A stretch of DNA of 64,000 nt from Mycogone perniciosa (lineage: Eukaryota > Ascomycota > Sordariomycetes > Hypocreales > Hypocreaceae). The stretch covers positions 62,001-126,000 of the forward strand of contig JAOALB010000020.1 of assembly GCA_025331125.1 (NCBI GenBank), given 5' to 3'. Shown piece by piece: positions 1-10,586 of this stretch (positions are counted from its first letter, which is position 1; each line of letters begins with the position of its first letter). The notes under the pieces were generated by a model. The model saw only the letters and a program-made list of their open reading frames with translations. It made no database searches and was not told the origin of the DNA. The translations under genes were made by a program, and so were the position numbers.

Positions 1-1377
1 ACGAACGGCCGACATTGACAGGGCCCGGTTCGTTCGTTTGCCCGTTCGTTTCGTGTCCCACTGTTTGGCCGACTCCGAAGACAGACGGGTGGTCAGCGAG
101 GCCAGGGACCAGAACCAGGAACAGCAACAGCGCTCAAACATCACCACACCTCTTGGATCTCAGCTGGACTGCTAGTGCTGCTACTCCAGAGAGCGCCTCC
201 TGTTGATCCTCCGCGGTACCTTCTCCTGATCGGGCCTGGACGCTGGCTCTGAGGTGGTGTGTAACTTGCCGCCAGCATCGATCAATCAATCACGTCGTCG
301 TACAAGACCGTTTCTCCACCAACTTCTCGGGTGATCTTCCCAGGGTATTGTGCCGAATGCAGACAGGCACACACTCCATTTCAAGCGTTTATCCGTCGCC
401 GCTGCGGCTGGTTGCTGCTACTACTGCTACTGCTGCTGCTGCTGCTACTACTACTATGTACGAAGTAGTACGGAGTGGTACGGAGTGCTGCTTCCAACAA
501 GGTTTCTTCACTTGTGTGTGGATGCCCCGCGAGAAAGCCAAAATGGCGATCAGCCTACGAGAGAAATTGCTTGGCCGACTAATAGGCCTCGTCCACTTTT
601 GTCGGATCGAGTCTTCCTTGGCTTCCTCGCAAGTAGGGGGGACAAAAAGAGAAACCGCAAGGCATATTACTACAGTCGTCCATAGTAATGAAGTAATAGT
701 ACTAGTTAGCTCTAGGTGTAGATGTTGTGCGATCACTGTTTTATTGTCACCCGCTTGCCTTTACAATCTCCTCTCCGGACTAGCTGAGAACCGGTTTTCC
801 TCAGTGATGGCCACATGTCTGGCCACTGATCGGACATTCCGCAGTATCATCGTTTCATGCGGTAACCCTCGGGTGAATGGAGATGGAAAATAATGGAGAA
901 AAAAATGTACCAGGCGATAATCATCTGTGCGATTGGATCGAAGCGGAGGATGGCAGTGGGAGCTCGACTCTCTTCGTACGGCATATGCCTAGAAAACTAC
1001 TCCATGAATGCATATAATAATCATTTGCTTATTTGACGATACGAAGCAGCAACGACAAATCCTACAATTCTGTCTACACACACTCGTTCCAAGTCTGGCC
1101 ACCACCCATCCACTCCCCATCCGCCCCTTTACAACTGGCCTCCTGATCCGCCAAAACCAGTGAGAGGAGCAAAAAATGACCAAGACCAAACAATAACCGC
1201 CCGAGGATTGCTCGATTACTAATGAGGTCCAAAAGCATGTATCCCTCTCTATCCTCGTCATCTAGTAAACCAACACACCAATGGCTACCCATCTTCCGAT
1301 TGACGTAGTATTGGAAGAACCGGTATTTGCGGGGCCAGTTGGTCCAGTGGCCAATGCAAGATGCTTGACTTCTGCGC
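1..1377. other. Intergenic region left of the gid7-like gene
   Basis: No gene is supported here. The open frames are short, carry no recognisable domain, and in part owe their length to a CTG/CTA trinucleotide run. A TACGAAGTA copy followed by two TACGGAGT near-copies lies at 459-486. The last few hundred bases are probably the 3' UTR of the gid7-like gene on the minus strand. Confidence 0.6.
413..456. repeat. CTG/CTA trinucleotide microsatellite
   Basis: An imperfect run of CTG and CTA triplets, about 14 units long. It creates artificial Leu/Cys/Tyr or Ala/Val runs in overlapping frames, which explains the spurious open frames around it. Confidence 0.8.
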
Positions 1378-3773
1378 CTAAGTTTGGTCGTTTGCAGTCC
1401 TCCATCCATTGGAACCCCTTGGATGGCTGGCCCTGAGCTCGAGGCTCCGTGCCCTGTTGGTCCAGCTGCATGCTTGTCAGTGCCATGAGAACTCCCAAGC
1501 TACCAACACATGGGGATACTTACATCTTGATGCGGCCGTCATCCCCGCAGGATGCCAACATACACGGATCTGTGGGATTCCAGACCACTGCGTTGCACCG
1601 CGGCAGGTGACCGGGTAGTCTCTCCACGGCTGCTCCTATATTTTTGTGCCAGATCAGGATATTGCCATCCTCGCTACCGCTCAGAACAAAGCTCTCGTTT
1701 GCACCACCGAACGAGCTTCGAATCAGGTATTTTCCTCCAGTGTGCCCCAGGAACTTCTGAACCGTATTCCTTGAAGCCAGGTCGATCAGCTGAGCCTCAC
1801 CATCTTGCTTATTGACCAGCAAATGCCGGGAGTCCTGGCTGATGTTCACAGAGGTCGGCCGTGACTTCAGGTCTAAATCGTATTCTAGCTCCCGCGTAGT
1901 AGCGTCGTAGATGTGAATGCTCTGTAGGTCATCCACCGCAACCAACAAGCGTTCATCTGGGGAACCACAGAGCTCTTGGACCCTATGCTTCTTACCCCAT
2001 TCGATCACTTCCTCGTTATGTACATTGAAAGTACAGAGACCGTGGTCTTTATCCAAACTACCTATAACAAAGGACTTGCTATCTGCTGCCCAGACACAGC
2101 CGCTGACCGGCTCGTTGAATAGTTTCGTCCTCTTGATGAGGGAACCGGTCTGAGGGGGATTGTCAGTAAAGCCTGGATCGGTCCTTGATCGCAGATCAAC
2201 CTACCTTGGTGTCCCATAGTCGCGCATATTTGTCAAATGAGCACGTCACAAGCATTGAATCGTCAGGACTCCACGCGACATTGCACACACCACCATCGTT
2301 GCCATGATCTGGAAGGGTATTGGTTACCGTAAATGTCTTGGTGTCCCAGATCACCACATTCTCCCGGTTTCCACACGCGGCCAGCCTGGTGCCATCATGT
2401 GAAAATTGTACCTGCCACACCTCCCCAGCTAAGTCAGAGAGCTCGAGAGCAACTTCTGATGGGAAGTTGCGGCGGTCACAGAAATGATCCGAGTACAAAG
2501 ACGGTGCTAACGCCGCGGTGTGGTAGAGACAACTGTCGATTTGGCTTTGTTTGACGTGTTGAAGAAGAACTGCCAGGCGGTTTTCAGGCAGCATCACAGA
2601 CGGCGAGATACATCCTATATGGGGTCAGATATGGGAGATGGACACCAACTCTGGCGTAGGGAACATACTGGACAAGTCTGATAAAAGTTTCTTGCGGGAT
2701 TGGCCATGAGCACCATCCCAACGAGCTTTTGCCATAAGATCCTCAGTAGACCGGCACATAAGCAAACTTGACAAGAAGTGAAGCTTGTTCGTGTCTTGAT
2801 ATAGAGGGGTAAGCTCTCCGCGCAGCGTCATGAGAGCCCGACTGGTATCTCTCCGCTCCAGAAGCTCCAGGAACTTCTGCTGCCTAAGCCAGAATCGCAT
2901 CACATCTTTGTCCGATCCGGGGGATAAAACAAGACCATTCCCTTCTTGACTGTGGTCATCGGATGTTATAGCACCGCTCAATAGCTGCTCGGCCTCCGCC
3001 CAAGAACCAGCAAGTACAGCAGACCGAAATGCAGCAACAGTTGGGTTCTCCAAGTCATAACCACTCTCCTGACTAACACTGTCGGCCGCAGTCTGATATC
3101 CCATGTCCGTTAACGCCTGGATTAATATCCGTGTAACCTCTTCACGATTGTGGCCGAAGTATGATGAGGACTGTGCAGGATGCTTCGTCCCATTGGACGA
3201 GCCATTCGTCATAACATTCGATTTATGCCGACCATTTGCCGCAACTAACGATGCTGCTTCCCGCAGAAGCACCGCCGATGAAACTTCTGAAATGGGGGTC
3301 CCGGGCCCGTTCGTTGACCCGGCTGTGTCCGCGTCAGACATGGTACCTACGTTATCCCGTCGTCTTCGTTTCGACTGTCTCTCAGCGGCTGTATCTGCAG
3401 ACGAAAATCCAGCCTCAGTTTCGACAACTGAAGTAGGGTGATCGTCTTGCGGCTGGTGCGGCGAAGATCGCCGTCGTCGTCCTAGGATCTGTGTCGAAGC
3501 TTGGGGGGAGACCGAGAGGGTCTGGCCGGTTGAAGACTCTATATTCGTAACGGCAGCCAGAGCTCTGGTGGGGAATTCGTCGGGCCCGGGAGGCACAAGG
3601 GGACTCAGTTCTGCGAAGGGCGTGAGCGATAGGCTCCGGGTTGATGGCGGAGAGGCTGGGTCGTCGAGGGCGTCAACGGGGTGGGAGCGAGAGTCGGAGG
3701 ATTGGTCCACGTCGACCTCTTCGCGGCAACTTGCCGCGGTAGGATCACTGGAGCCTAATGAGAAGCTGGCCAA
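1378..3773 (-). CDS. gid7: GID7/WDR26-like CTLH and WD40 protein of the GID/CTLH ubiquitin ligase
   Basis: Predicted scaffold or substrate-recruiting subunit of the GID/CTLH E3 ligase, which in yeast degrades gluconeogenic enzymes when glucose returns. Four exons on the minus strand (3773-2669, 2614-2205, 2149-1524, 1465-1378) give 742 residues. Residues 1-205 are Ser/Pro-rich and disordered with a basic KRRRR patch. A LisH-like helix pair lies near 210-237 and a CTLH region near 243-330. WD40 repeats fill the C-terminal half, with several D-x-x-[IL]-x-[IL]-W strands (for example NVVIWDTKTF, ILIWHKNIG). The segment SVMLPENRLAVLLQ just before the propeller is typical of WDR26/Gid7. The last exon completes the final RIKIW strand, and all introns have GT..AG ends. 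The disordered N-terminus is long compared with yeast Gid7. It is divergent from vps1, with 2.2 kb between the starts. Confidence 0.9.
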
Positions 3774-5952
3774 GGCCCGGAATACGACAGCATTCGAGAA
3801 GGGAAGAAAATGAGCCCAGACGCTTGAAGCTTGGGAGCTTCGCCGGTGAAGGAAGAGAGAGAGCTCGTGATTTCGGTAGACGATCTCTGGAGTCGCCTAT
3901 CCAGAAAGGCTGCGGCTGGAGCACGCATGTGAGGTGTGAGGGCCGTGTTTGCAAGATTATAATCCTCTAATGAGCTACAGAGGAGTTGATGCGATACTGT
4001 CGACTGCACGTTCGTGTGAGAACGTTAGGTTATGGCGTCAGAGGGATGCTAGAGTGAGGTTAGGTTGGCATGGAAGTTGTACCGTTCACCGAGGATGTGG
4101 TTCCCACAGGGATGGTGGTCAGACTTCAGTGGCTAGAACGGGCTGGGTACAGGCAGATAGGTGCCTTAGCAGCGATGATGGGCAGCGCAGCCCGCTAGAA
4201 GTGCTCTAAATGGCCTCCACCAAGTGCCAACTGGATGCATGCATTGGATCCAGAGTACCTGTCCGCAGAAGTACGTAACACAACAGCCCGAGAATTTGGA
4301 TAAGCCACCGAGATTGCTAGCACGATGTTTCATGGCATCTCTAGAGCCTCCTGAATTTCATGTTTGGCTGTCTGATATCATGAATAGGCATACATTATCT
4401 TCATTCATCCGGACTCGTGCTGCTTGAATTGGACATCACACTCTGGCGGGCCTTGCCTAGCGTGCTGTTTGCCACTGTTCCAGGTGGGCAGTTATCATCC
4501 CCTCCACGCCTACTCCGTACTCCAATTCTTCTCTTCTTCTACTTGGTTTGGATCACTGCACAAGCACAACCGCTATGCCAGTTGGGCTGCAACAGTCTGC
4601 CTACTCTGGTGGTTGTTCCAGCACTGATTCCTTTTATTCCAGGCGATGTGATCCGAATTCCAGCCTGTATCAACTTGAGACTCGGCCGGCCGGGTGATGG
4701 GCTACTGTAGTAACCCCGCCACTGAACGAGCAGCTGATAGGAATCATCCCTGGCTGCGGTTTAGTGCTCAAACCTAACGGAAGAAAGCGGGCACTTTGAG
4801 AGTTGTCAGTCAAGTGACCGCCCTTCCATGGGGGTCTCCTCTTGGCTGGATCTTGTTAAAAGTATTCCGTATGTCATGTCCGTCTTCACAGTGGAAGAGA
4901 TCAATCACAGAGAGGGCATCTTTCTCTTCCGTAACAAACATTTTCGTTCGAATAGAGTACCTGGTTCAAATCTAGGAAGCAAACCATTGGCAACTTCATA
5001 CGGCCATGCCACCCGGAAAAGGTAACGGAAGTTGAGAACAGGCTCTCAAGAAAGATTTTTACGGATTTGGGGAAATATTAACAATACTCTGGCCCTTCTG
5101 GTAAGTATTCAGCTGGGAGAGACGAGGAACGATTGAAGCTAGGAGATGCCACCCATGTCACCCCTGTCCAGATTCTGCTCCTACATACGAAGTACAGCCA
5201 TTCCCAATGTTAACTTGTTGCCTGACACTTACCAGTCTGTGTGTGAATCGGGACAGGGGGCTCTATCAAACGCTGACAAGTTCTATCTAACTGCCTGAAT
5301 CCTGCCACATCAGCTGGCAACAATCGCCTGGTAACTGTCGTGGTTTTTGGAGAGCAGTTCGGGTGGGAATGCCGATGACACATTGCGTAATACCTGAATC
5401 CTGTGAAAGCTCTTCAACCGATAACGACGACAGCATCACTGTTTTATTGCGTGTCTCTCGTCCACATCATCGGGTGACGTTGTCCCTCTCTAGCCTACAC
5501 TCACGTGAAACCCAATGCCATTGGCCAAGCTAGCTGCATCGCCACATGTGGCTGGCCTGGCTGCCATGGCTCCCCTGCCAGGGCATCGACCCAACTCGTT
5601 AGTGCCCTTGTTAGGCTCGTGAAACGGGATGCCGTCTTGAGTCCTCCTGTTCTCCAGCAACCCATAAACATTCACATCCCGTCAACGTCCGGCCAGGCAG
5701 CGACTTCTGTACTGTCCTCGAAATACAAGGGCATACGCTGGAAACGCATTCGGGACCTCAGCCGCACTTCGCTTCGGAACATCGTCTGGGGGCTGCTCTG
5801 CGCAAAAGTCCCGACAACCATCTCTCACCGTCTTCCTAGCTATCGAGACAACACCCCGCCAGTTTACGGGAACTGTCGACTCCACGACACACCATCGTAC
5901 CGCTCGAGCCTCCATACACTAATCTTGAAGGGAGAACCGAATCAACGCGATC
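3774..5952. other. Divergent upstream region between gid7-like gene and vps1
   Basis: 2.2 kb without a supported gene. The open frames lack domains, and the longest runs into vps1 in the wrong frame. It holds TACTCCGTA (4511-4519), TACGAAGTA (5186-5194) and a CACGTG hexamer (5502-5507) about 450 bp before the vps1 start. Confidence 0.6.
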
Positions 5953-8369
5953 ATGGCTACGCCTGGGAGTTCGCTCACCCAGACGGGCGGTATCACGGAT
6001 CCTGCCTTGATCCAGTGAGCCCCAGACACCCCCCGCCCCCTCCGTCATCGCGGGTCGCTAATCTGACATGTTCAGGCTCGTCAACAAGCTTCAGGACGTT
6101 TTTGCGACGGTTGGCGTCAACAACCCAATTGACCTCCCCCAGATCGTCGTCGTCGGCAGTCAGTCCAGCGGCAAGAGTTCGGTGTTGGAGAACATCGTTG
6201 GTCGCGACTTGTGAGTGCCGATACGAGACAAGGCCTTTGCGCCTTTGCGACATTTGCACGGGAATCTAACACTAGTTTCAACAGTCTGCCCCGTGGTAGT
6301 GGCATCGTCACACGCCGTCCCCTCGTCCTCCAGCTGATCAACCGGCCCGCTCAATCAAATGGTGTCAAGCAAGAGGATATTGAAGCCGGCGCCGATAAAG
6401 CCGCCAACCCAGACGAATGGGGAGAGTTCCTCCACGTCCCTGGGCAGAAATTCTACGATTTTTCAAAGATCAGGGAAGAGATTTCCAGGGAAACAGAAGC
6501 CAAGGTCGGGCGAAATGCAGGCATCTCCCCAGCCCCTATCAACCTGCGTATTTACTCCCCAAACGTCCTCACATTGACGTTAGTCGACTTGCCTGGCTTG
6601 ACCAAGGTGCCCGTTGGCGATCAGCCCCGCGATATAGAGCGCCAAATCCGAGATATGGTCCTCAAGTACATTTCCAAGTCGAACGCAATCGTGCTGGCGG
6701 TGACGGCGGCCAACATTGACTTGGCCAACTCAGATGGCTTGAAACTGGCACGAGAGGTCGACCCGGAGGGTCAGCGCACCATCGGTGTCCTTACCAAAGT
6801 TGATTTGATGGAGGAAGGAACCGATGTCATTGATATCTTGTCGAACCGAATCATCCCTCTTCGCTTGGGTTACGTCCCTGTCGTCAACAGAGGACAGCGA
6901 GATATCGACAACAAAAAGGCCATCGGTGCCGCATTGGAAGCAGAGAAGAACTTTTTCGAAAACCACAAAGCCTACCGCAACAAGAGCACCTACTGCGGTA
7001 CCCCTTACCTTGCTCGCAAGCTCAATCTCATCCTGATGATGCACATCAAACAAACGCTACCGGATATCAAGGCCCGAATCGCGAGCTCCCTCCAGAAGTA
7101 CTCGACCGAGCTCGAAAGTCTTGGCCCCTCCATGTTGGGAAACAGCGCGAACATCGTTTTGAACATCATCACCGAGTTTACCAACGAGTGGCGAACGGTC
7201 CTGGATGGCAACAACACCGAGCTTTCCAGCACGGAGTTGTCAGGCGGTGCGCGTATTAGCTTCGTTTTCCACGAGCTGTATTCGAATGGAGTCAAGGCCC
7301 TTGACCCCTTCGACGTCGTAAAGGATGTCGACATCCGGACCATCCTCTACAATTCATCTGGTTCTTCACCGGCACTATTCGTTGGCACGACCGCTTTCGA
7401 GCTTATTGTCAAGCAGCAGATCAAGCGCCTGGAAGACCCCAGCCTGAAGTGTGTCTCGCTGGTCTACGATGAGCTCGTGCGGATACTATCGCAGCTGTTA
7501 GGCAAGCAACTCTACCGCCGGTATCCGGGCCTGAAAGAGAAGATGCACAACGTCGTCATTGCCTTTTTCAAGAAGGCCATGGAGCCTACGAACAAGCTTG
7601 TGAGGGATATGGTCTCCATGGAAGCTTGCTACATTAACACGGGCCACCCCGACTTCCTGAACGGCCATCGTGTAAGCCTACCGCTACCCTTTTGTTGGGG
7701 ATTTCTTCATCGGAGTAAAACTAATGTTTCCATCTAGGCCATGGCTATCGTCAACGAGCGCCACAACCCCAGCAAACCTGTTCAGGTTGACCCGAAGACT
7801 GGAAAGCCATTGCCATCTGCCGCGCCGGTCCGAACCGGTACCCCCCCGATCCCAGATACGGATGGCGCCTCTAACGGTGGGTTCTTCGGAAGCTTCTTCG
7901 CGGCGAAGAACAAGAAGAAGGCCGCCGCGATGGAGCCACCACCGCCCACACTCAAGGCTTCTGGTACTCTATCGGAGCGGGAGAATATTGAGGTTGAGGT
8001 TATCAGTAAGTCGCACATATAGGAGGAAGTGGGCCTGGTGCTAACATGGACAGAACTGCTCATTTCATCCTACTACAACATTGTCAAGCGCACTATGGTT
8101 GACATGGTCCCGAAGGCAATTATGCTCACCCTCGTCCAGTATGTCCCCTGAGAATGTAAAAGCTGTGTTGAGAATATGGCACGCTAACACTAAAATACAG
8201 ATTCACAAAGGATGAGATGCAGCGCGAGTTGCTAGAAAACATGTATAGAACTGACACGCTCGACGAATTGCTGAAGGAGAGCGACTTCACCATCCGTCGG
8301 CGGAAAGAGTGTCAGCAAATGGTTGAGTCCCTTGGCAAAGCCAGCGAGATTGTCAGCCAGGTTCAGTAA
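5953..8369 (+). CDS. vps1: Dynamin-like GTPase Vps1 (vacuolar sorting, peroxisome fission)
   Basis: Large GTPase that self-assembles on membranes and acts in Golgi-to-vacuole sorting, endocytic recycling and peroxisome division. Six exons (5953-6014, 6076-6210, 6285-7671, 7738-8005, 8054-8138, 8201-8369) give 701 residues, the usual Vps1 length. The start codon lies in a 62-base first exon; it is chosen because splicing at CCA|GTGAGC joins it in frame to LVNKLQDVF. G1 is GSQSSGKS (about 48-55), G3 is DLPG and G4 is TKVD, followed by the middle region and a C-terminal GTPase effector domain. The Vps1-type insert KPVQVDPKTGKPLP and the FFAAKNKKK stretch distinguish it from Dnm1; there is no PH domain or proline-rich tail. 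All splice sites are canonical. Confidence 0.96.
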
Positions 8370-8832
8370 AGCCCTAGCTCCCAAACTGTCGATTGATGGA
8401 TTCGACAGCCATATAGGACATTACATTTCCTTCCTCACGAGATGCATGACGCGCAAGCCTTACTCCCTTTCCAACCCCCTTATTTTTCTTCTTTTTCGAT
8501 ACCATAGGCTGTTCCGGAGGCTTAGAATTAATGGGTAATGAGTCCCATAGGGGAGGGAGCTAGGGTGTCGGCACGACGTGAGATACAGGGTGCTCATCTG
8601 ATAGCGGAGTATGGGAGGCTGTTTTGCAGCCGGGTGGACCAAAGAGTGCTGCTGCTGGTCGTTCAGAGGGGCTTTTCCAGGTTTTATAGCATGACAGATT
8701 AGAATAAGCAAATTTCCCCCGTTTTAATTACTTGGTATGGAAAGTAAGCCACGTCGAAGTGATAGAATAATAATACTACTACCGTATAGATTTGCTCTGA
8801 ATAAGGATATTAAGACCCAGACGTGAGATTGA
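8370..8832. other. Convergent 3' region between vps1 and the racemase gene
   Basis: 463 bp that should hold both 3' UTRs. No gene or distinctive repeat is seen. Confidence 0.6.
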
Positions 8833-10146
8833 TTATAGCTTGGAGGTTGTGTGGTCCTTTAATATGAAAGCCCCCTTCTTAACTTCATATTCCTCTCTAT
8901 TCTTCCATCCTACCCATTCAGCTAGCATCTCCTCACCTCCGTGACCAGCAGTCAAAGTCTCACCAACATATCCCCCACCCTCAGCCTCTGCTGGTGAAAA
9001 GAGCGGTGTTTCCTTCAACGTTACCACAGGTCTCTGATCGCCCTCTCCACCAGGCTGCGTCTCCAACTCAGCATAATCCAACACAGGCGTACAGCACGCA
9101 TCCGTGCCATCAAAAACAGCCTCCCATTCTGCACGTATCTTGGACTTGAACGTTGCAGCAAAAAGCTCTTGGAGCTGTGGCCACAGCGACCGGTCCCAGC
9201 GCTTCTCCTCCCATCCTTGTTCTTGTAGCCCTAGTCCCTTGATCAAGGCTTTGAAGAATTGCGGCTCAAGAGCCCCCACGGACATGTACTTCCCGTCAGA
9301 GGTCTCGTACGTGTCGTACCACGGAGCTCCCCCGTCGAGGAGGTTCTTCCCGCGGCCGCAGTTCCCGAGGGCTGTTTTGAGCGCTATGCGAGGGAACGTG
9401 GCTAGGTAGGAACTCCCATCTACCATGTTTGCCTCCACGACTTGACCCCTGCCTGAGCTGTGGCGCGCGATGATGGCTAACAACACGCCGTGGACAAGCA
9501 TGGCGCCTCCGCCGGCAAAGTCGGCGAGGATATTCCACGGGGGATGAGGCTTCTGTCCTTCTCTGCCCAGCAGCCCCAGCACACCAGATACAGCGAGATA
9601 ATTAATGTCATGGCCTGCCATGGCAGCGTACTTGCCATCGCGGCGAAAACCCGCCATGCGGCCATAGATAAGGCGCGGGTTGAGCGCGAGCAGGACATCC
9701 GGCCCGAGCCCTAGTTTTTCCAGGACGCCAGGCCGGAAGGGATCGATGAGGACGTCGATTTGAGGGGTAAGCCGCTTGATGAGGGCGATGCCGCGCTGGT
9801 CCTTGAGGTTGATTACGATGGAGGATTTGTGGCGAGCGAGCATGTCTGGGGTTGGAATGGCGTGGGCGGCAGCTTCGGAAGGGGTTGGGGGACGGTCGAC
9901 GCGGAGGACTGAGGCGCCTGCGTCTGCGAGGAGGAGGCCAGCGAAGGGTCCTGGGAGAAGCAAAGATGGTATAGTTAGTTCTTCATCTTCATTCTTGAAT
10001 TCAGTGGAGAGTGAAAGCGAGAGTGAGAGTTGAGGTGAAGATGACGATGAGAGAGAGGGTCTGTGAATAATCTGGGGAGGCGTACCAGGTGCAAGGCCAG
10101 CAAACTCCAGGACCTTGATTCCCTTGAGCGGAGGAGAGCCCGCCAT
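8833..10146 (-). CDS. Peroxisomal alpha-methylacyl-CoA racemase (CoA-transferase family III)
   Basis: Predicted to epimerise 2-methylacyl-CoA esters so that branched-chain fatty acids can enter beta-oxidation. Two exons (10146-10086 and 9950-8833) give 392 residues, close to the 382 of human AMACR. The 135-base intron is a multiple of three and open, so an unspliced reading wrongly inserts a Ser/Leu-rich stretch; splicing restores the expected LAPGPFAGLLLADAGA. Family features include the N-terminal KVLEFAGLAPGPFA, the R-P-G loop DPFRPGVLEKLGLGP, the GHDINYLAVSG segment with the His-Asp region, and a C-terminal domain with DYAEL. The protein ends in SKL, a canonical PTS1 peroxisomal import signal. 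Other family III CoA-transferase substrates cannot be excluded. A single CCGAGG hexamer lies 118 bp before the start. Confidence 0.92.
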   Translation of the reverse strand: MAGSPPLKGIKVLEFAGLAPGTPPQIIHRPSLSSSSSPQLSLSLSLSTEFKNEDEELTIPSLLLPGPFAGLLLADAGASVLRVDRPPTPSEAAAHAIPTPDMLARHKSSIVINLKDQRGIALIKRLTPQIDVLIDPFRPGVLEKLGLGPDVLLALNPRLIYGRMAGFRRDGKYAAMAGHDINYLAVSGVLGLLGREGQKPHPPWNILADFAGGGAMLVHGVLLAIIARHSSGRGQVVEANMVDGSSYLATFPRIALKTALGNCGRGKNLLDGGAPWYDTYETSDGKYMSVGALEPQFFKALIKGLGLQEQGWEEKRWDRSLWPQLQELFAATFKSKIRAEWEAVFDGTDACCTPVLDYAELETQPGGEGDQRPVVTLKETPLFSPAEAEGGGYVGETLTAGHGGEEMLAEWVGWKNREEYEVKKGAFILKDHTTSKL

Positions 10147-10586
10147 GATTACTTATGATTGAGTCGTCTTTTCAATTCGTCCTGTCTGTCCAAAGCCAAG
10201 ATCTGGCTGTTTCATCTATACATATAAGTGTAAGTGATAAGTGTTGAATCCGGGCGGCTGGAGCCGAGGTCCCGGGTGTGGGGTCAACTCCCGAACCCCT
10301 GATTACCTTATAGAGTAACCCTTGATACTACATAGTTTAACTGCCCGACCACCCGGAACTGGAATCTGCTTGTTCATTCCATAGCGGAGAGCCAAGTCTA
10401 GGTTTTGAAGTAGTAGTATGTGTTCAACAACAGTCGTATAGAGACGTTAAAAGCAGTGACATTGAAAAGCAGAGTCTACAGCGTGCCCAAGTTTTATATA
10501 GACCAAGATATCCACAAGTCCAGTCGATAGATTTTCCTTCCCGTAAACTGTTAACTCCATTCCATATTCCATAAAAACCGTCTCAG
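10147..10586. other. Upstream region of the racemase gene
   Basis: 440 bp between two minus-strand genes. It holds the racemase promoter and the 3' end of the Zn2Cys6 gene. A CGG-N6-CCG element (10255-10266) overlaps the CCGAGG hexamer. Confidence 0.6.
10264..10269. promoter_or_regulatory. Candidate FarA/FarB-type site CCGAGG
   Basis: CCGAGG (CCTCGG on the other strand) is the core bound by the fatty-acid regulators FarA/FarB in Aspergillus. It sits 118 bp upstream of a peroxisomal beta-oxidation-type enzyme, which makes the site plausible. Only one copy was seen, and a six-base match is weak alone. Confidence 0.35.

Noticed and set aside
348..893. Open frame of 181 codons near the left end
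   Set aside because: Low-complexity Ala/Thr run from a trinucleotide repeat, no domain, and competing frames of similar length on both strands.
4930..4990. GGTTCAAATCT resembling a tRNA B box
   Set aside because: No matching A box, anticodon arm or acceptor stem can be folded around it.
5505..6269. 254-codon frame overlapping the start of vps1
   Set aside because: It runs through vps1 exons 1-2 in the wrong frame and has no domain; vps1 itself is certain.
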